15,160 bases of DNA, from the NCBI GenBank assembly GCA_017554835.1, contig JAFZHO010000032.1, forward strand, positions 1-15,160, read 5' to 3'. Shown here one piece after another: positions 1-7,298 of this stretch. The stretch comes from Clostridia bacterium. GTDB taxonomy: Bacteria; Bacillota; Clostridia; Oscillospirales; RGIG7773. Each line of letters starts with the position of its first letter. Positions within the stretch are counted from its first letter, which is position 1. The notes beneath the pieces are model-generated. The model was not told the DNA's origin. It did not search any database and saw only the letters and a list, made by a program, of their open reading frames with translations. Both the position numbers and the translations under genes were made by a program.

Positions 1-900
1 ACCGTGGTCAACGTGACCCATAACAACAACAACGGGAGGTCTGTCTTTTAAGTTTTCTTCCTTATCTTCGCTCTCGTCGAAAAGTTTTTCCTCAATTGTA
101 ACAACGATTTCTCTCTCAACCTTTGCCCCAAACTCCTCAGCGGCGATAGCAGCAGTATCAAAGTCAATTATCTGACCTGCCGCCGCCATAACGCCAAGAG
201 TCATAAGCTTTTTAATAAGGTCGGCGTTAGTTACTTTAAGCATTTTTGCAAGCTCGGTAACAGAAATCTCATCAGGAATTTTAACCTTCAACTGATGTTT
301 GATTTTTGCTTTTTCAAGCTCAAGCTTTTTAAGTTTTTCTGCCTCGGTATTCTTTTTATTGAATTTATCATTTTTGTTGCCTTTTTTGATTTTCTGCTTA
401 AGATTAGCGTTTGCAGACATTTTCTTAGCTCTTTCAGGCGCTAAATCCTCAAGCTTTTCATCATATTTAGAAAGGTCAACGTTACGCTCTTTAGTATCAA
501 TATATCTGATACCGGGTTTTTCTTTATCTTCTTTTGGAGCGTCTTCTTTTTTGCTTTCAACCTGTTTTTTATTTTCAGGTTTTTTGGTTTCGGCTTTTTC
601 TTTTGAAGGAGAAGGTTTCTTTTCGGTTTTCTGAGGTTTTGCCTCTTCTTCGGCTTTTTTCTGCTCTGCTTTTTGCTTTTCTGCCGCTTCAAAGCCCTCT
701 CTTATATATTCGTCAAAAGATTCAACCATATTCTCTTTGGTATAATAATCAAATAAAAAATCAAGCTCTTCCATTGTGAGAATCTGCATATGATTTTTTG
801 GCATTTCGAATTTATCTCCGATAAGAGCCATAACGTCCTTGCTTTTAAGGTTCATATCTTTTGCAAATTCGTGAATTCTATATTTATTCTCGATGGCCAT
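1..900 (-). CDS. infB: Translation initiation factor IF-2, N-terminal 300 residues (runs off left edge)
   Basis: IF-2 is the GTPase that places initiator fMet-tRNA on the ribosome. Only residues 1-300 lie in the window, and the frame stays open to base 1. Residues 1-50 form a first IF2_N domain (MAIENKYRIHEFAKDMNLKS). Residues about 65-210 are a Lys/Glu/Pro-rich linker, as usual in Gram-positive IF-2. Residues about 220-270 form a second IF2_N domain (starting near KIPDEISVTELAKML). The last residues in the window are VVVVMGHVDHG, the start of the G1 P-loop. The G domain, domains II-III and the fMet-tRNA-binding domain lie outside. The ATG at 898-900 has GGAGG at 910-914, 9 bases upstream. 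It begins inside the end of ylxQ with a 17-base overlap, so the two are translationally linked. Last visible gene of the rimP-nusA operon. Confidence 0.96.
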   Translation of the reverse strand, partial: MAIENKYRIHEFAKDMNLKSKDVMALIGDKFEMPKNHMQILTMEELDFLFDYYTKENMVESFDEYIREGFEAAEKQKAEQKKAEEEAKPQKTEKKPSPSKEKAETKKPENKKQVESKKEDAPKEDKEKPGIRYIDTKERNVDLSKYDEKLEDLAPERAKKMSANANLKQKIKKGNKNDKFNKKNTEAEKLKKLELEKAKIKHQLKVKIPDEISVTELAKMLKVTNADLIKKLMTLGVMAAAGQIIDFDTAAIAAEEFGAKVEREIVVTIEEKLFDESEDKEENLKDRPPVVVVMGHVDHG

Positions 901-1228
901 CTTTGAAATCCTCCATTTCCCGATTAATCGCTTTTATTTTAAGCAATGCATTTTTGAAATTTTCGTCAGTTATAACTATCGAAACGCATTTTTCTTTTCC
1001 AAGGCAACTTCCTAACTCATCCTTTGAATATTCCGTCTCAATAATTTCAACATTATTATATTTGCAGGCGTTTATAATATCGTTTTTATTATTTTTTCCC
1101 ACGTCGCCCGAAAGCAGAACAAGCTTTGCCTTGCCGCTTTTTATATACTGGTCGGTAAGAAAAGCACCGCCAAAGCATTTTCCTGCTTTTTTTGATAATG
1201 AAATCATAGATAAAAATTTATCATTCAC
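884..1228 (-). CDS. ylxQ: L7Ae/L30e-family RNA-binding protein YlxQ
   Basis: A 114-residue protein of the L7Ae/L30e/S12e/Gadd45 fold, the small protein found between rnpM and infB in most Firmicutes. In the family it is thought to bind kink-turn RNA, but its cellular role is poorly defined. Visible family features are the N-terminal FLSMISLSKKAGKCFGGAF, the block KAKLVLLSGDVGKNNK, where a strand leads into the RNA-contact helix, and the C-terminal CVSIVITDENF. Its start at 1228 overlaps the end of rnpM by 8 bases and its end overlaps infB by 17 bases, typical of tightly coupled translation. Family assignment is firm; function is inferred from fold and neighbours. Confidence 0.88.
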   Translation of the reverse strand: MNDKFLSMISLSKKAGKCFGGAFLTDQYIKSGKAKLVLLSGDVGKNNKNDIINACKYNNVEIIETEYSKDELGSCLGKEKCVSIVITDENFKNALLKIKAINREMEDFKDGHRE

Positions 1229-1487
1229 CTTTTGAAAGCTCCTCTTTTAAATTCTCATAAACTTCATCGGGTATTTTCATATCAAAGGTTCTTTCAAGTT
1301 TCTTTGTTTTAATGGCTTTTTCAAGGCAGTCCATATTCTTGCAGATATATGCACCTCTGCCTGCCATTTTCCCCGTGAAATCTATATTAATTTCTCCGGC
1401 TTTATTCTTAACCACTCTGACAAGCTCTCTTTTCGAAAACATAGAAAGACAGCCCACACACATTCTCATAGGTATTTTTTTTGGCAT
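1221..1487 (-). CDS. rnpM: RNase P modulator RnpM (YlxR, DUF448)
   Basis: An 88-residue basic protein of the YlxR/DUF448 family. The B. subtilis member binds the RNase P RNA and modulates its activity, hence the name RnpM. The two family signatures are present: RMCVGC near the N-terminus (residues 8-13) and GRGAYIC at residues 43-49. Spaced cysteines (10, 13, 49, 54) are typical of clostridial members. It sits 22 bases after the nusA stop, overlaps ylxQ by 8 bases, and has an AAAGGA ribosome site about 10 bases before its ATG. Co-expression with nusA, ylxQ and infB is expected from the spacing. Confidence 0.9.
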   Translation of the reverse strand: MPKKIPMRMCVGCLSMFSKRELVRVVKNKAGEINIDFTGKMAGRGAYICKNMDCLEKAIKTKKLERTFDMKIPDEVYENLKEELSKGE

Positions 1488-1509
1488 ATCTTTATTTTCC
1501 TTTCCGAAA

Positions 1510-2550
1510 TTATTCGCCGATAATTGGTTTTATATCAACTTTCATCCCTGTTAACTTAGCGGCAAGACGGGCGTTCTGGCCTTCTTTACCGATAGCAAGC
1601 GATAACTGGCTTTCGGGAACTTCAACGCAGCAGATTCTCTCATCATTATTAACGGTAACTTTTATAACCTCTGCAGGTGATAGTGCTGCCTTAACGTATT
1701 CTGACATATCTTCGCTATATTTGATAATATCAATTTTCTCGCCTTTCATCTCGTTGAGAATAGCAGTAACTCTTGAGCTCTTAGGTCCGATACAAGCGCC
1801 AACTGCATCAACGTTTTCATCCTTTGACCATACTGCGATTTTAGTGCGAAGACCTGCTTCTCTTGCAACTGATTTAACTTCAACCACTCCGTCATAAATT
1901 TCGGGAACGTTGATTTCAAAAAGTCTTTTAACAAATCCGGGATGAATTCTTGAAATATTCACCATAGGACCTTTAACGCCTTTTTTAACGTCAGAAACAA
2001 ATACCTTCAATGAATCGCCAACCTGAATTGATTCGCCGGGAATCTGCTCACGGCTTAGTAGCATAAGCTCGGTTTTTCCGCCGATTTCGATAATAGCGTT
2101 GCCGTTAAGCTGGTCAACTCTCTGAACAATACCCGTTATAAGCTCCTGATTTTTTGAAGAAAGCTCGTTGAATAGAGGTATTTTTTCTGCTTCTCTTATG
2201 CCCTGAATAATAACCTGCTTTGCAGTCTGGGCAGCAATACGACCAAAATTCTTAGTCTGAATTTCTACTTCAACAACGTCGCCGATTTCGTATTTCTTTG
2301 ATTTTTGTCTTGCATCTTCAAGAGAAATTTCAAGCTGAGGGTCCTCAACAAGTTCAACAACGGTCTTTTTAAGACAAACCTTAAAATCAAATCTTTTTTC
2401 GTTAAGGCGGACAACAACGTTATCCCCAACTCCGAAATCTTTTTTACAAGCGGAAGCAAGAGCTGCTTCTACTTTTTCTATCATGTAATCCTTTGGTATA
2501 CCTTTTTCCTGTTCCAGCAAGTCAAGTGCTGTAAAAAAATCCTTGTTCAC
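1510..2550 (-). CDS. nusA: Transcription termination/antitermination factor NusA (GTG start)
   Basis: NusA binds RNA polymerase and nascent RNA, and promotes pausing and intrinsic termination. From the GTG at 2548-2550 the protein has 346 residues. The start reads (M)NKDFFTALDLLEQEKGIPK, which matches the usual NusA N-terminus. AGGAGG lies at 2563-2568, a rather long 12 bases upstream. A longer reading from 2604 would overlap rimP and add a non-homologous leader. Domains: polymerase-binding N-terminal domain about 1-132; S1 domain about 135-200; KH1 about 215-270 with GACIGPKSSRV at 251-261; KH2 about 300-346 with the IGKEGQNAR loop at 320-328. There are no C-terminal acidic repeats, as in Firmicutes. 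It lies 31 bases after rimP. Confidence 0.96.
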   Translation of the reverse strand: MNKDFFTALDLLEQEKGIPKDYMIEKVEAALASACKKDFGVGDNVVVRLNEKRFDFKVCLKKTVVELVEDPQLEISLEDARQKSKKYEIGDVVEVEIQTKNFGRIAAQTAKQVIIQGIREAEKIPLFNELSSKNQELITGIVQRVDQLNGNAIIEIGGKTELMLLSREQIPGESIQVGDSLKVFVSDVKKGVKGPMVNISRIHPGFVKRLFEINVPEIYDGVVEVKSVAREAGLRTKIAVWSKDENVDAVGACIGPKSSRVTAILNEMKGEKIDIIKYSEDMSEYVKAALSPAEVIKVTVNNDERICCVEVPESQLSLAIGKEGQNARLAAKLTGMKVDIKPIIGE

Positions 2551-2562
2551 TTTTCTATTTAT

Positions 2563-2568
2563 CCTCCT
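2563..2568 (-). promoter_or_regulatory. nusA ribosome binding site
   Basis: A full AGGAGG on the minus strand, 12 bases before the GTG at 2548-2550. The spacing is longer than the usual 5-10 bases, but no other start codon lies between. It supports the GTG start rather than the ATG inside the rimP 3' end. Confidence 0.75.
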
Positions 2569-2581
2569 AAATTGTTTTTTA

Positions 2582-3055
2582 TCATTCATTAAAAGATATT
2601 TCACCTATAATATGAATGGTTGAAATATCTGATTTTACAAATTCTTTTTCACCGTTTTCGGTGGTTATAATTATTTTGCCGTCCTCGTGGCTTTTTAAAG
2701 CACCGATAAATTCTTTTTCCTTATCGATGGCGGAAAAAAGTTTGACGTAAACTTTTTGGCCAATTGCTTTTTCAAAGTCCTTGTCGAATTTAAGGGGCTT
2801 ATCAATTCCCACGGAAGAAACGTCCAGAATATAGGCCTTTTCAACGGGGTCTTTTTCGTCGAGAAATTTATTCAGTTTTCGGGTAATAATTTCAAGGTCC
2901 TCAATTGTTACGCTTTTTTCCCCGTCAAGAAAAACCCGAAGATAATAATAAGGTCCCTCTTTTTTGAATTCAACGTCCCAGATTTCAAGTTCTCTCTCTT
3001 TTGCTATGGGAGATGCAAATTCTCTGACCGCATCTAAAAGATCTGATGTCTTCAA
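2582..3055 (-). CDS. rimP: Ribosome maturation factor RimP (TTG start)
   Basis: RimP (YlxS) assists assembly of the 30S subunit. From the TTG at 3053-3055 the protein has 157 residues, normal for the family, and begins (M)KTSDLLDAVREFASPIAKE. The N-terminal domain carries WDVEFKKEGPYYYLRVFLD and the helix IEDLEIITRKLNKFLDEKDP. The junction VSSVGIDKPLKFDKDFEKAIGQKV leads into the C-terminal SH3-like domain, matching the family's SSPGLDRPL-type motif. GGAGGAG stands a few bases before this TTG. An upstream in-frame GTG at 3095-3097 lies inside the leader hairpin, has no ribosome site, and would add 14 unrelated residues. First gene of the operon continuing into nusA. Confidence 0.93.
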   Translation of the reverse strand: MKTSDLLDAVREFASPIAKERELEIWDVEFKKEGPYYYLRVFLDGEKSVTIEDLEIITRKLNKFLDEKDPVEKAYILDVSSVGIDKPLKFDKDFEKAIGQKVYVKLFSAIDKEKEFIGALKSHEDGKIIITTENGEKEFVKSDISTIHIIGEISFNE

Positions 3056-3060
3056 AAAAA

Positions 3061-3067
3061 CTCCTCC
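3061..3067 (-). promoter_or_regulatory. rimP ribosome binding site
   Basis: GGAGGAG on the minus strand just before the TTG at 3053-3055. It fixes the rimP start, since no ATG is available nearby and the upstream GTG lacks such a site. Confidence 0.8.
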
Positions 3068-3070
3068 AAT

Positions 3071-3103
3071 CAAACAATAAAGAGTGGGAAGACCCACTCT
3101 TTA
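3071..3103 (-). terminator. Attenuator-like hairpin in the rimP-nusA leader
   Basis: On the minus strand an 11-bp perfect stem (arms 3093-3103 and 3078-3088, core GAGTGGG/CCCACTC) closes a 4-base loop and is followed by an interrupted U-tract, UUAUUGUUU. It lies about 30 bases after the predicted transcription start and just before the rimP ribosome site. It is therefore a leader element and not the end of a gene. In B. subtilis, NusA represses its own operon by stimulating termination in the 5' leader without an antiterminator structure. A strong stem with a broken U-tract is what that model needs. The role here is inferred. Confidence 0.75.
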
Positions 3104-3139
3104 ACATCATACAAACTATAATTTAACTTTCTACGCTAT

Positions 3140-3167
3140 ATTATACCACAAAATTTAAAAATTGCAA
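3140..3167 (-). promoter_or_regulatory. SigmaA promoter of the rimP-nusA-infB operon
   Basis: Minus strand: -35 TTGCAA at 3162-3167, 16-base spacer, -10 TATAAT at 3140-3145 preceded by TGG (extended -10). The start of transcription should be near 3133, giving a leader of about 78 bases that contains the hairpin at 3078-3103. Confidence 0.8.
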
Positions 3168-3190
3168 CATTTTTATTTAAGGTGTATAAT
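3162..3190 (+). promoter_or_regulatory. SigmaA promoter of the rlmA-type gene
   Basis: Plus strand: -35 TTGCAA at 3162-3167, 17-base spacer, perfect -10 TATAAT at 3185-3190. Transcription should start near 3197, only about 19 bases before the ATG. The -35 hexamer is its own reverse complement and is the same one used by the divergent rimP promoter. Confidence 0.7.
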
Positions 3191-3215
3191 AATCATCAGA
3201 AAGGAGTTTTTTGCT

Positions 3216-4043
3216 ATGAGTTTATTTATCTGTCCCGTTTGTAAAAAAAATTTAAAAAAGCAAAATAACTGCTATAAATGTGAAAAAAACCATTCCTTCG
3301 ATATTTCAAAGGACGGCTACGTTAATCTTCTTTTATCAAATTCTAAAAACTCCACTCTTCCGGGAGATAACAAGCTTATGGTTAATTCCCGAAAAGAGTT
3401 TCTTGATAAGGGGTATTATAGCATTCTTTCCCGGAGCATAAACGAAACCGTTTATAAGCATATAGATAAAGAAAACTATAACGCCATTCTGGATACGGGA
3501 TGCGGCGAAGGATATTATACCTGCGCCCTTAATCAATATCTTGAGGGAAAAAATCTTAATTTCAATGTTTTTGGAATTGATATTTCAAAATTTGCCCTCT
3601 CAAAAGCAGGCAGAAGAAATAAGGATATAGAATTTGCCGTCGCAAGTATATTTGATATTCCCGCAAGAGAAGAAAGCTGCAACGTGGTTTTGAATATTTT
3701 CGCTCCTTTCAAAGAAGAAGAATATCAGAGAATAATAAAAAAAGACGGGCTTTTAATTCTCGTTATTCCGGGAGAAAATCATCTTTGGGAGCTTAAAAGC
3801 GCTATTTATGAAACCCCTTATAAAAATCAGCATAAGGATTACGAAATAAACGGATTTTCCTTTATCGATAAGGTAATAGCCCAAAGTAATATTACCCTTA
3901 CTGACCATAATGATATGGAAAATCTCTTCAAAATGACGCCCTATTATTATAAAACCTCAAAAACCGACCAGGAAAAATTAAATAATTTAGAAAAACTTGA
4001 AACGAAAATTGAATTTGAAATTTTGGTTTATAAAAAACGGTGA
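3216..4043 (+). CDS. RlmA-type 23S rRNA (guanine-N1)-methyltransferase
   Basis: A 275-residue SAM-dependent methyltransferase of the RlmA (RrmA) family, which methylates N1 of a guanine in hairpin 35 of 23S rRNA (G745 for RlmA-I, G748 for RlmA-II/TlrB). A zinc finger at the N-terminus uses C6, C9, C22 and H26, the same spacing as E. coli RlmA. The family stretch SFDISKDGYVNLLL follows, then GDNKLMVNSRKEFLDKGYY. The SAM-binding loop is ILDTGCGEGYYT (91-102), the acidic strand end is GIDIS (120-124), and MTPYYYKTS lies near 240. The ATG at 3216 has AAAGGAG 9 bases upstream. Which guanine is methylated, and whether this affects macrolide response, cannot be told from sequence. Confidence 0.85.
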   Translation: MSLFICPVCKKNLKKQNNCYKCEKNHSFDISKDGYVNLLLSNSKNSTLPGDNKLMVNSRKEFLDKGYYSILSRSINETVYKHIDKENYNAILDTGCGEGYYTCALNQYLEGKNLNFNVFGIDISKFALSKAGRRNKDIEFAVASIFDIPAREESCNVVLNIFAPFKEEEYQRIIKKDGLLILVIPGENHLWELKSAIYETPYKNQHKDYEINGFSFIDKVIAQSNITLTDHNDMENLFKMTPYYYKTSKTDQEKLNNLEKLETKIEFEILVYKKR

Positions 4044-4066
4044 AGGTAAAACCTTCACCGTTTTTT
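4032..4066. terminator. Bidirectional terminator between rlmA and ctpA
   Basis: Arms 4032-4047 and 4051-4066 form 10 bp of mixed sequence (core CGGTGAAGGT/ACCTTCACCG) plus six A-T pairs around a 3-base loop. Both strands have a run of T after the GC-rich stem, so it can stop transcripts from either side. The TGA of the rlmA gene (4041-4043) lies inside one arm, and the TAA of ctpA (4066-4068) touches the other. Confidence 0.9.
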
Positions 4067-5238
4067 TATTTCAATGCAGAAATTGCTTTTTGAAGTTGAA
4101 TATCATCTGCCTCAGAAAGATTATAAAAATCTATCTGACTTTCGTTTTCGGGGGTAACGGGAATATCGGGCATAATTCCAATTCCATCGTAGTTAGTGCC
4201 GTTTGGAGGCATATACATATCAACAGTCAGAATAATAGCCGTTCCATCGCCAAGAGCGATAGTCTCCTGAGCAGTTCCCTTTCCGTAGGTTCTGGTTCCT
4301 ACGATAGTTGCCATTCTATAATCTCTTAATGCCGCAGAAAATAACTCTGATGCACTTGCCGAACTACCGTTAACGATTACTGCCATAGGCATCTGAACAC
4401 ATTTTGCATCGGATTTGAATTCTTTTTCAACGCCGTTTTTATCTTTTATAGTTGCTATATTTCCCTCGGGAAGAAGATAATCAAGAATATTTACTATAAC
4501 TTCCAATGACCCACCGGGATTATATCTCAAATCGAATATAAGTTTCTGAGCGCCTTTTGATTTAAGGTCATCAACCGCTGCTTTAAAATCAACATCAGTA
4601 TTATTTATAAACTGAGATATTCTGATAAAACCGATATTATTTTCCATCATTCTATATTCTACGGTTTCAATATCGAACTCCTGACGGACAACCTCAAAAT
4701 CAATAAGTTCCGTTTTATTTCTCTGCACCTTGAACTTGGAAATCGTTCCAAGCTTGCCAAGAAGCTTATTTGATGCATTTTCATACCCGAGAGTAAAAAC
4801 GTCCTCGCCCTCAACCTCAATAATTATATCGCCGTTTTTGATTCCCACTTTATCAGCAGGAGAATTTTTCAAAACGTTATAAATTTTTATATATCCGGAA
4901 TCATCTTTAGTTACGCTAACGCCGATTCCCTGATATTTACCCTCGCCACTTTTTACGTTTTCGCTGAAGGCCTCTTTACTAAGATAAGCGCTATGCCTAT
5001 CCCCAAGGCCATACATATAGCCCATTATAATTCCGTCTTCAAGTTTTCTTGAATCAATATCTTTTACGTATTTATTCTCAACAATCTGGCTGACAAGGTC
5101 AAGTTTAGCATACTTATCCGCCTTTACGCTAAGGTCTTTAACGGCAGTCGTGAAATAAACGTAGGTCAGAGCAATAGAGATAATTGCCGCCGCAGTTATA
5201 AAAAATATTGCCGTTGTAAGATTTATTTTTTTCTTCAT
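4066..5238 (-). CDS. S41-family C-terminal processing protease with PDZ domain (CtpA/CtpB type)
   Basis: A 390-residue membrane-anchored serine protease facing the cell exterior. An N-terminal hydrophobic segment at about 9-31 should anchor it. Residues 45-100 are the dimerisation-type helices typical of CtpB. The PDZ domain spans about 100-175 (GIGVSV, SPADKVGIKNGDIIIEVEG). The protease core includes FDLRYNPGGSL (235-244). The catalytic Ser is most likely S295 in NGSSASASE, with K320 and Q324 in GTRTYGKGTAQ; this 25 and 4 residue spacing equals that of B. subtilis CtpB. It follows the M23 hydrolase gene by 16 bases, with GGGAG as ribosome site. Such proteases trim or degrade envelope proteins, including wall hydrolases in some bacteria. 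The partnership with the neighbouring hydrolase is inferred. Confidence 0.9.
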   Translation of the reverse strand: MKKKINLTTAIFFITAAAIISIALTYVYFTTAVKDLSVKADKYAKLDLVSQIVENKYVKDIDSRKLEDGIIMGYMYGLGDRHSAYLSKEAFSENVKSGEGKYQGIGVSVTKDDSGYIKIYNVLKNSPADKVGIKNGDIIIEVEGEDVFTLGYENASNKLLGKLGTISKFKVQRNKTELIDFEVVRQEFDIETVEYRMMENNIGFIRISQFINNTDVDFKAAVDDLKSKGAQKLIFDLRYNPGGSLEVIVNILDYLLPEGNIATIKDKNGVEKEFKSDAKCVQMPMAVIVNGSSASASELFSAALRDYRMATIVGTRTYGKGTAQETIALGDGTAIILTVDMYMPPNGTNYDGIGIMPDIPVTPENESQIDFYNLSEADDIQLQKAISALK

Positions 5239-5254
5239 AAGTTATCTCCCGTGA

Positions 5255-6394
5255 TTAGTAATAGGTAGTTGGGTTTACGTAATCTCCGTTTACCATAATA
5301 GAAAAATGAAGATGGTTACCCGTTGACCAGCCCGTAGTTCCAACGTAGGCAATGGTCTGACCTCTTTCAACAGTATCTCCAACAGAAATCTTCGCAAAAG
5401 CGGAGGCATGGGCATAAAGGGTTGTTTTTCCGCCGCCGTGGTCAATAACCACGTAATTTCCCCAGGAACTTGAATACTGCTTTTTAATAATTTTGCCACT
5501 ATTTGCGGCAACGATTTTTGTTCCCTTTGGTGCGGGAAGGTCGATACCGTTATGGAATCTGTTACCGCCAACAACAGGGTGAACTCTCATTCCGTATGGA
5601 GAAGAAATCCTGGTATATCCCGGTAGCGGCCATGCAAATTCTCCACCAACGTATGCAGAATTGCTATTGGAAAGATTTTTGATTTCGTTTCTGATTCTTT
5701 CTTCATCCTGCTCGATTTTTTCAAGTTTTTTGGTATAAGCAGCAACGTCGTTTTCAAGTCTTGAAATTGCGTTTTCTGCTTGTTTCAATTCTTTTTCGTA
5801 GTTTTTCTTTTCTGACTGAAGATTTGCTTTTAGTGATGTCTGCTGATTCTTTTTAGTCTGAACAGAAGATACGGAAGCAGATATTTTCTTTTTTACTTCT
5901 TCCATATTTTCAATAATTTTTTTATCGTTTTCGGCAATTCTTCTCTGGCTATCAAGTCTAACGAGAAATTCGCTTACCGTTCCCGAGTCGAATAAAACCT
6001 CAAGAAAACTCACTTCTCCGTCCATATAAGAAGAACGGATTCTTTTTTTATAAACTTCAATCTGAGATTCGAGCTCATCCTCAGCAGAAGCAAGATCTTC
6101 TTCAAGAGCATCCAACTCATCATCAAGTTTATCTATCATTTCATCATAAACGTCTATTTTGTCTTTTGTTGCGTTAAGGTAGTTATCAAGATTTTCTTTT
6201 TCGTTTTCTTTTTCTTTAATATCTTGCTTTGATTCCTCAATTTTATCCTTATATTCCTGCTGCTTTTGAGAAATATCGTCAAGTTCTTGACGCAAATTAT
6301 CTGCCTGACTTGCAAAAACGGTGAATCCTAAGGATATCAAAAATGAAAAAATAAGCAAAAACGAGATAATCTTTTTACCAACTTTGTTTTTCAT
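5255..6394 (-). CDS. Coiled-coil M23 peptidoglycan hydrolase, likely FtsEX partner
   Basis: A 379-residue secreted murein hydrolase. Residues 1-29 are a signal peptide ending near VFAS. Residues about 30-245 are long charged helices forming coiled coils, interrupted near 125-150 by SYMDGEVSFLEVLFDSGTVSEF, a block also seen in EnvC/PcsB/CwlO-type proteins. The C-terminal M23 (lysostaphin/LytM) domain runs from about 253. It keeps the metal ligands H281 and D285 (FHNGIDLP) and H363 (HLHF), and the other catalytic histidines H329 (YAH) and H361, so it looks active. E. coli EnvC, by contrast, has lost these residues and only activates amidases. It is 10 bases after ftsX with AGGAG before the ATG, implying that FtsX recruits or activates it. 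Confidence 0.9.
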   Translation of the reverse strand: MKNKVGKKIISFLLIFSFLISLGFTVFASQADNLRQELDDISQKQQEYKDKIEESKQDIKEKENEKENLDNYLNATKDKIDVYDEMIDKLDDELDALEEDLASAEDELESQIEVYKKRIRSSYMDGEVSFLEVLFDSGTVSEFLVRLDSQRRIAENDKKIIENMEEVKKKISASVSSVQTKKNQQTSLKANLQSEKKNYEKELKQAENAISRLENDVAAYTKKLEKIEQDEERIRNEIKNLSNSNSAYVGGEFAWPLPGYTRISSPYGMRVHPVVGGNRFHNGIDLPAPKGTKIVAANSGKIIKKQYSSSWGNYVVIDHGGGKTTLYAHASAFAKISVGDTVERGQTIAYVGTTGWSTGNHLHFSIMVNGDYVNPTTYY

Positions 6395-6404
6395 ATTATC
6401 ACTC

Positions 6405-7298
6405 CTAAACCTGCAAATATTTGCGGATAGACATCAAACTTCCGATTCCTCCAACAATAAGCCCCGTCAACGCAAAGGGGACAAGAATATATAACTGCAT
6501 TTCCGAGAAAGGAACTGCGGAAATAAGATCAATTCCAAAACTATCAAGAATTCCACTTATAACCTTCTGATAAAGAATATACTGAATTCCGAATGCAACC
6601 GCAGATGAAACAATTCCGATTAAAACCCCTTCAAGAACAAAAGGCGCCTGAATAAAGGAGTCGGTTGCACCTACGTATTTCATAATGTTGATTTCTTTCT
6701 TTCTTGTGAAAAGTGCTATTTTAATAGTATTCTGAATTATAAATAAAGATACTATGGCAAGAACGATAATAAGCCAAATTCCAACGAAATTAATAATTTT
6801 GCTGAAATTATCAACCTTATCAACCAGGTCTTTATTAAATCTTATTTTTTCAACGCCTGCCATTTTTTCAAAAGTTGAAACCGAGTCAGAGATTTTACCG
6901 TCTGAATTATCAAAACTGAGTCGGAAGGAAGCAGGAAGAACGTTATCTTCCTTTAAACTCTCATAAAGATACTCGTCTCCGTCCTGCTGCTCAATATATT
7001 CCTGAAGGGCCTGCTCCTTTGAAAAATAAATGCTTTTTGTTATTCTGCTATCTCTCTCTATGGAGCGTTCAAGGTCAGTAAGCTCTGCCTGAGTTATATC
7101 GTCCCTAAGGAAAATAACGATTTCGTTCTGATTTTCGATTTTTTCGGCAACTGCGTTTATATTAAATGAAATAATAACCGACGTTCCCATAATAAGCATA
7201 CAAGAAACAAGAACAAATAATGAAGCAAGAGCCATCATTCTATTTCTCCAGATGCTTTTAAAAACGTCTTTTAAAAAATAACTTAATCTTTCGCCCAT
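6405..7298 (-). CDS. ftsX: Cell division ABC-type membrane protein FtsX
   Basis: A 297-residue permease-like partner of FtsE. The complex transmits ATP-driven motion across the membrane to activate peptidoglycan hydrolases. It has the FtsX layout: a short cytoplasmic N-terminus, a first membrane segment at about 24-47, a large extracellular loop at about 50-165 (the hydrolase-binding region), then membrane segments at about 170-192, 221-243 and 268-288. The cytoplasmic coupling stretch ALFTRKKEINIMKYVGATDSF (195-215) is characteristic of FtsX and MacB-type permeases. Its ATG overlaps the ftsE stop by one base (TAATG), indicating coupled translation and stoichiometric production. Confidence 0.95.
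   Translation of the reverse strand: MGERLSYFLKDVFKSIWRNRMMALASLFVLVSCMLIMGTSVIISFNINAVAEKIENQNEIVIFLRDDITQAELTDLERSIERDSRITKSIYFSKEQALQEYIEQQDGDEYLYESLKEDNVLPASFRLSFDNSDGKISDSVSTFEKMAGVEKIRFNKDLVDKVDNFSKIINFVGIWLIIVLAIVSLFIIQNTIKIALFTRKKEINIMKYVGATDSFIQAPFVLEGVLIGIVSSAVAFGIQYILYQKVISGILDSFGIDLISAVPFSEMQLYILVPFALTGLIVGGIGSLMSIRKYLQV

Noticed and set aside
299..779. Open frames of 111, 83 and 81 codons opposite or out of frame with infB
   Set aside because: They arise from the Lys/Glu-rich, low-complexity linker of IF-2. Their products are Ser/Phe/Leu-rich or Lys-rich without a ribosome site, and the infB frame explains the DNA.
2551..2604. Longer NusA starting at 2604
   Set aside because: It overlaps the rimP 3' end, adds 18 residues unlike NusA, and runs through the AGGAGG that serves the GTG at 2548-2550.
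3162..3215. Longer N-terminus for the rlmA-type protein starting at 3162
   Set aside because: This start lies inside the shared -35 hexamer, upstream of the predicted transcript start. The ATG at 3216 has AAAGGAG and yields the family's normal zinc-finger N-terminus.
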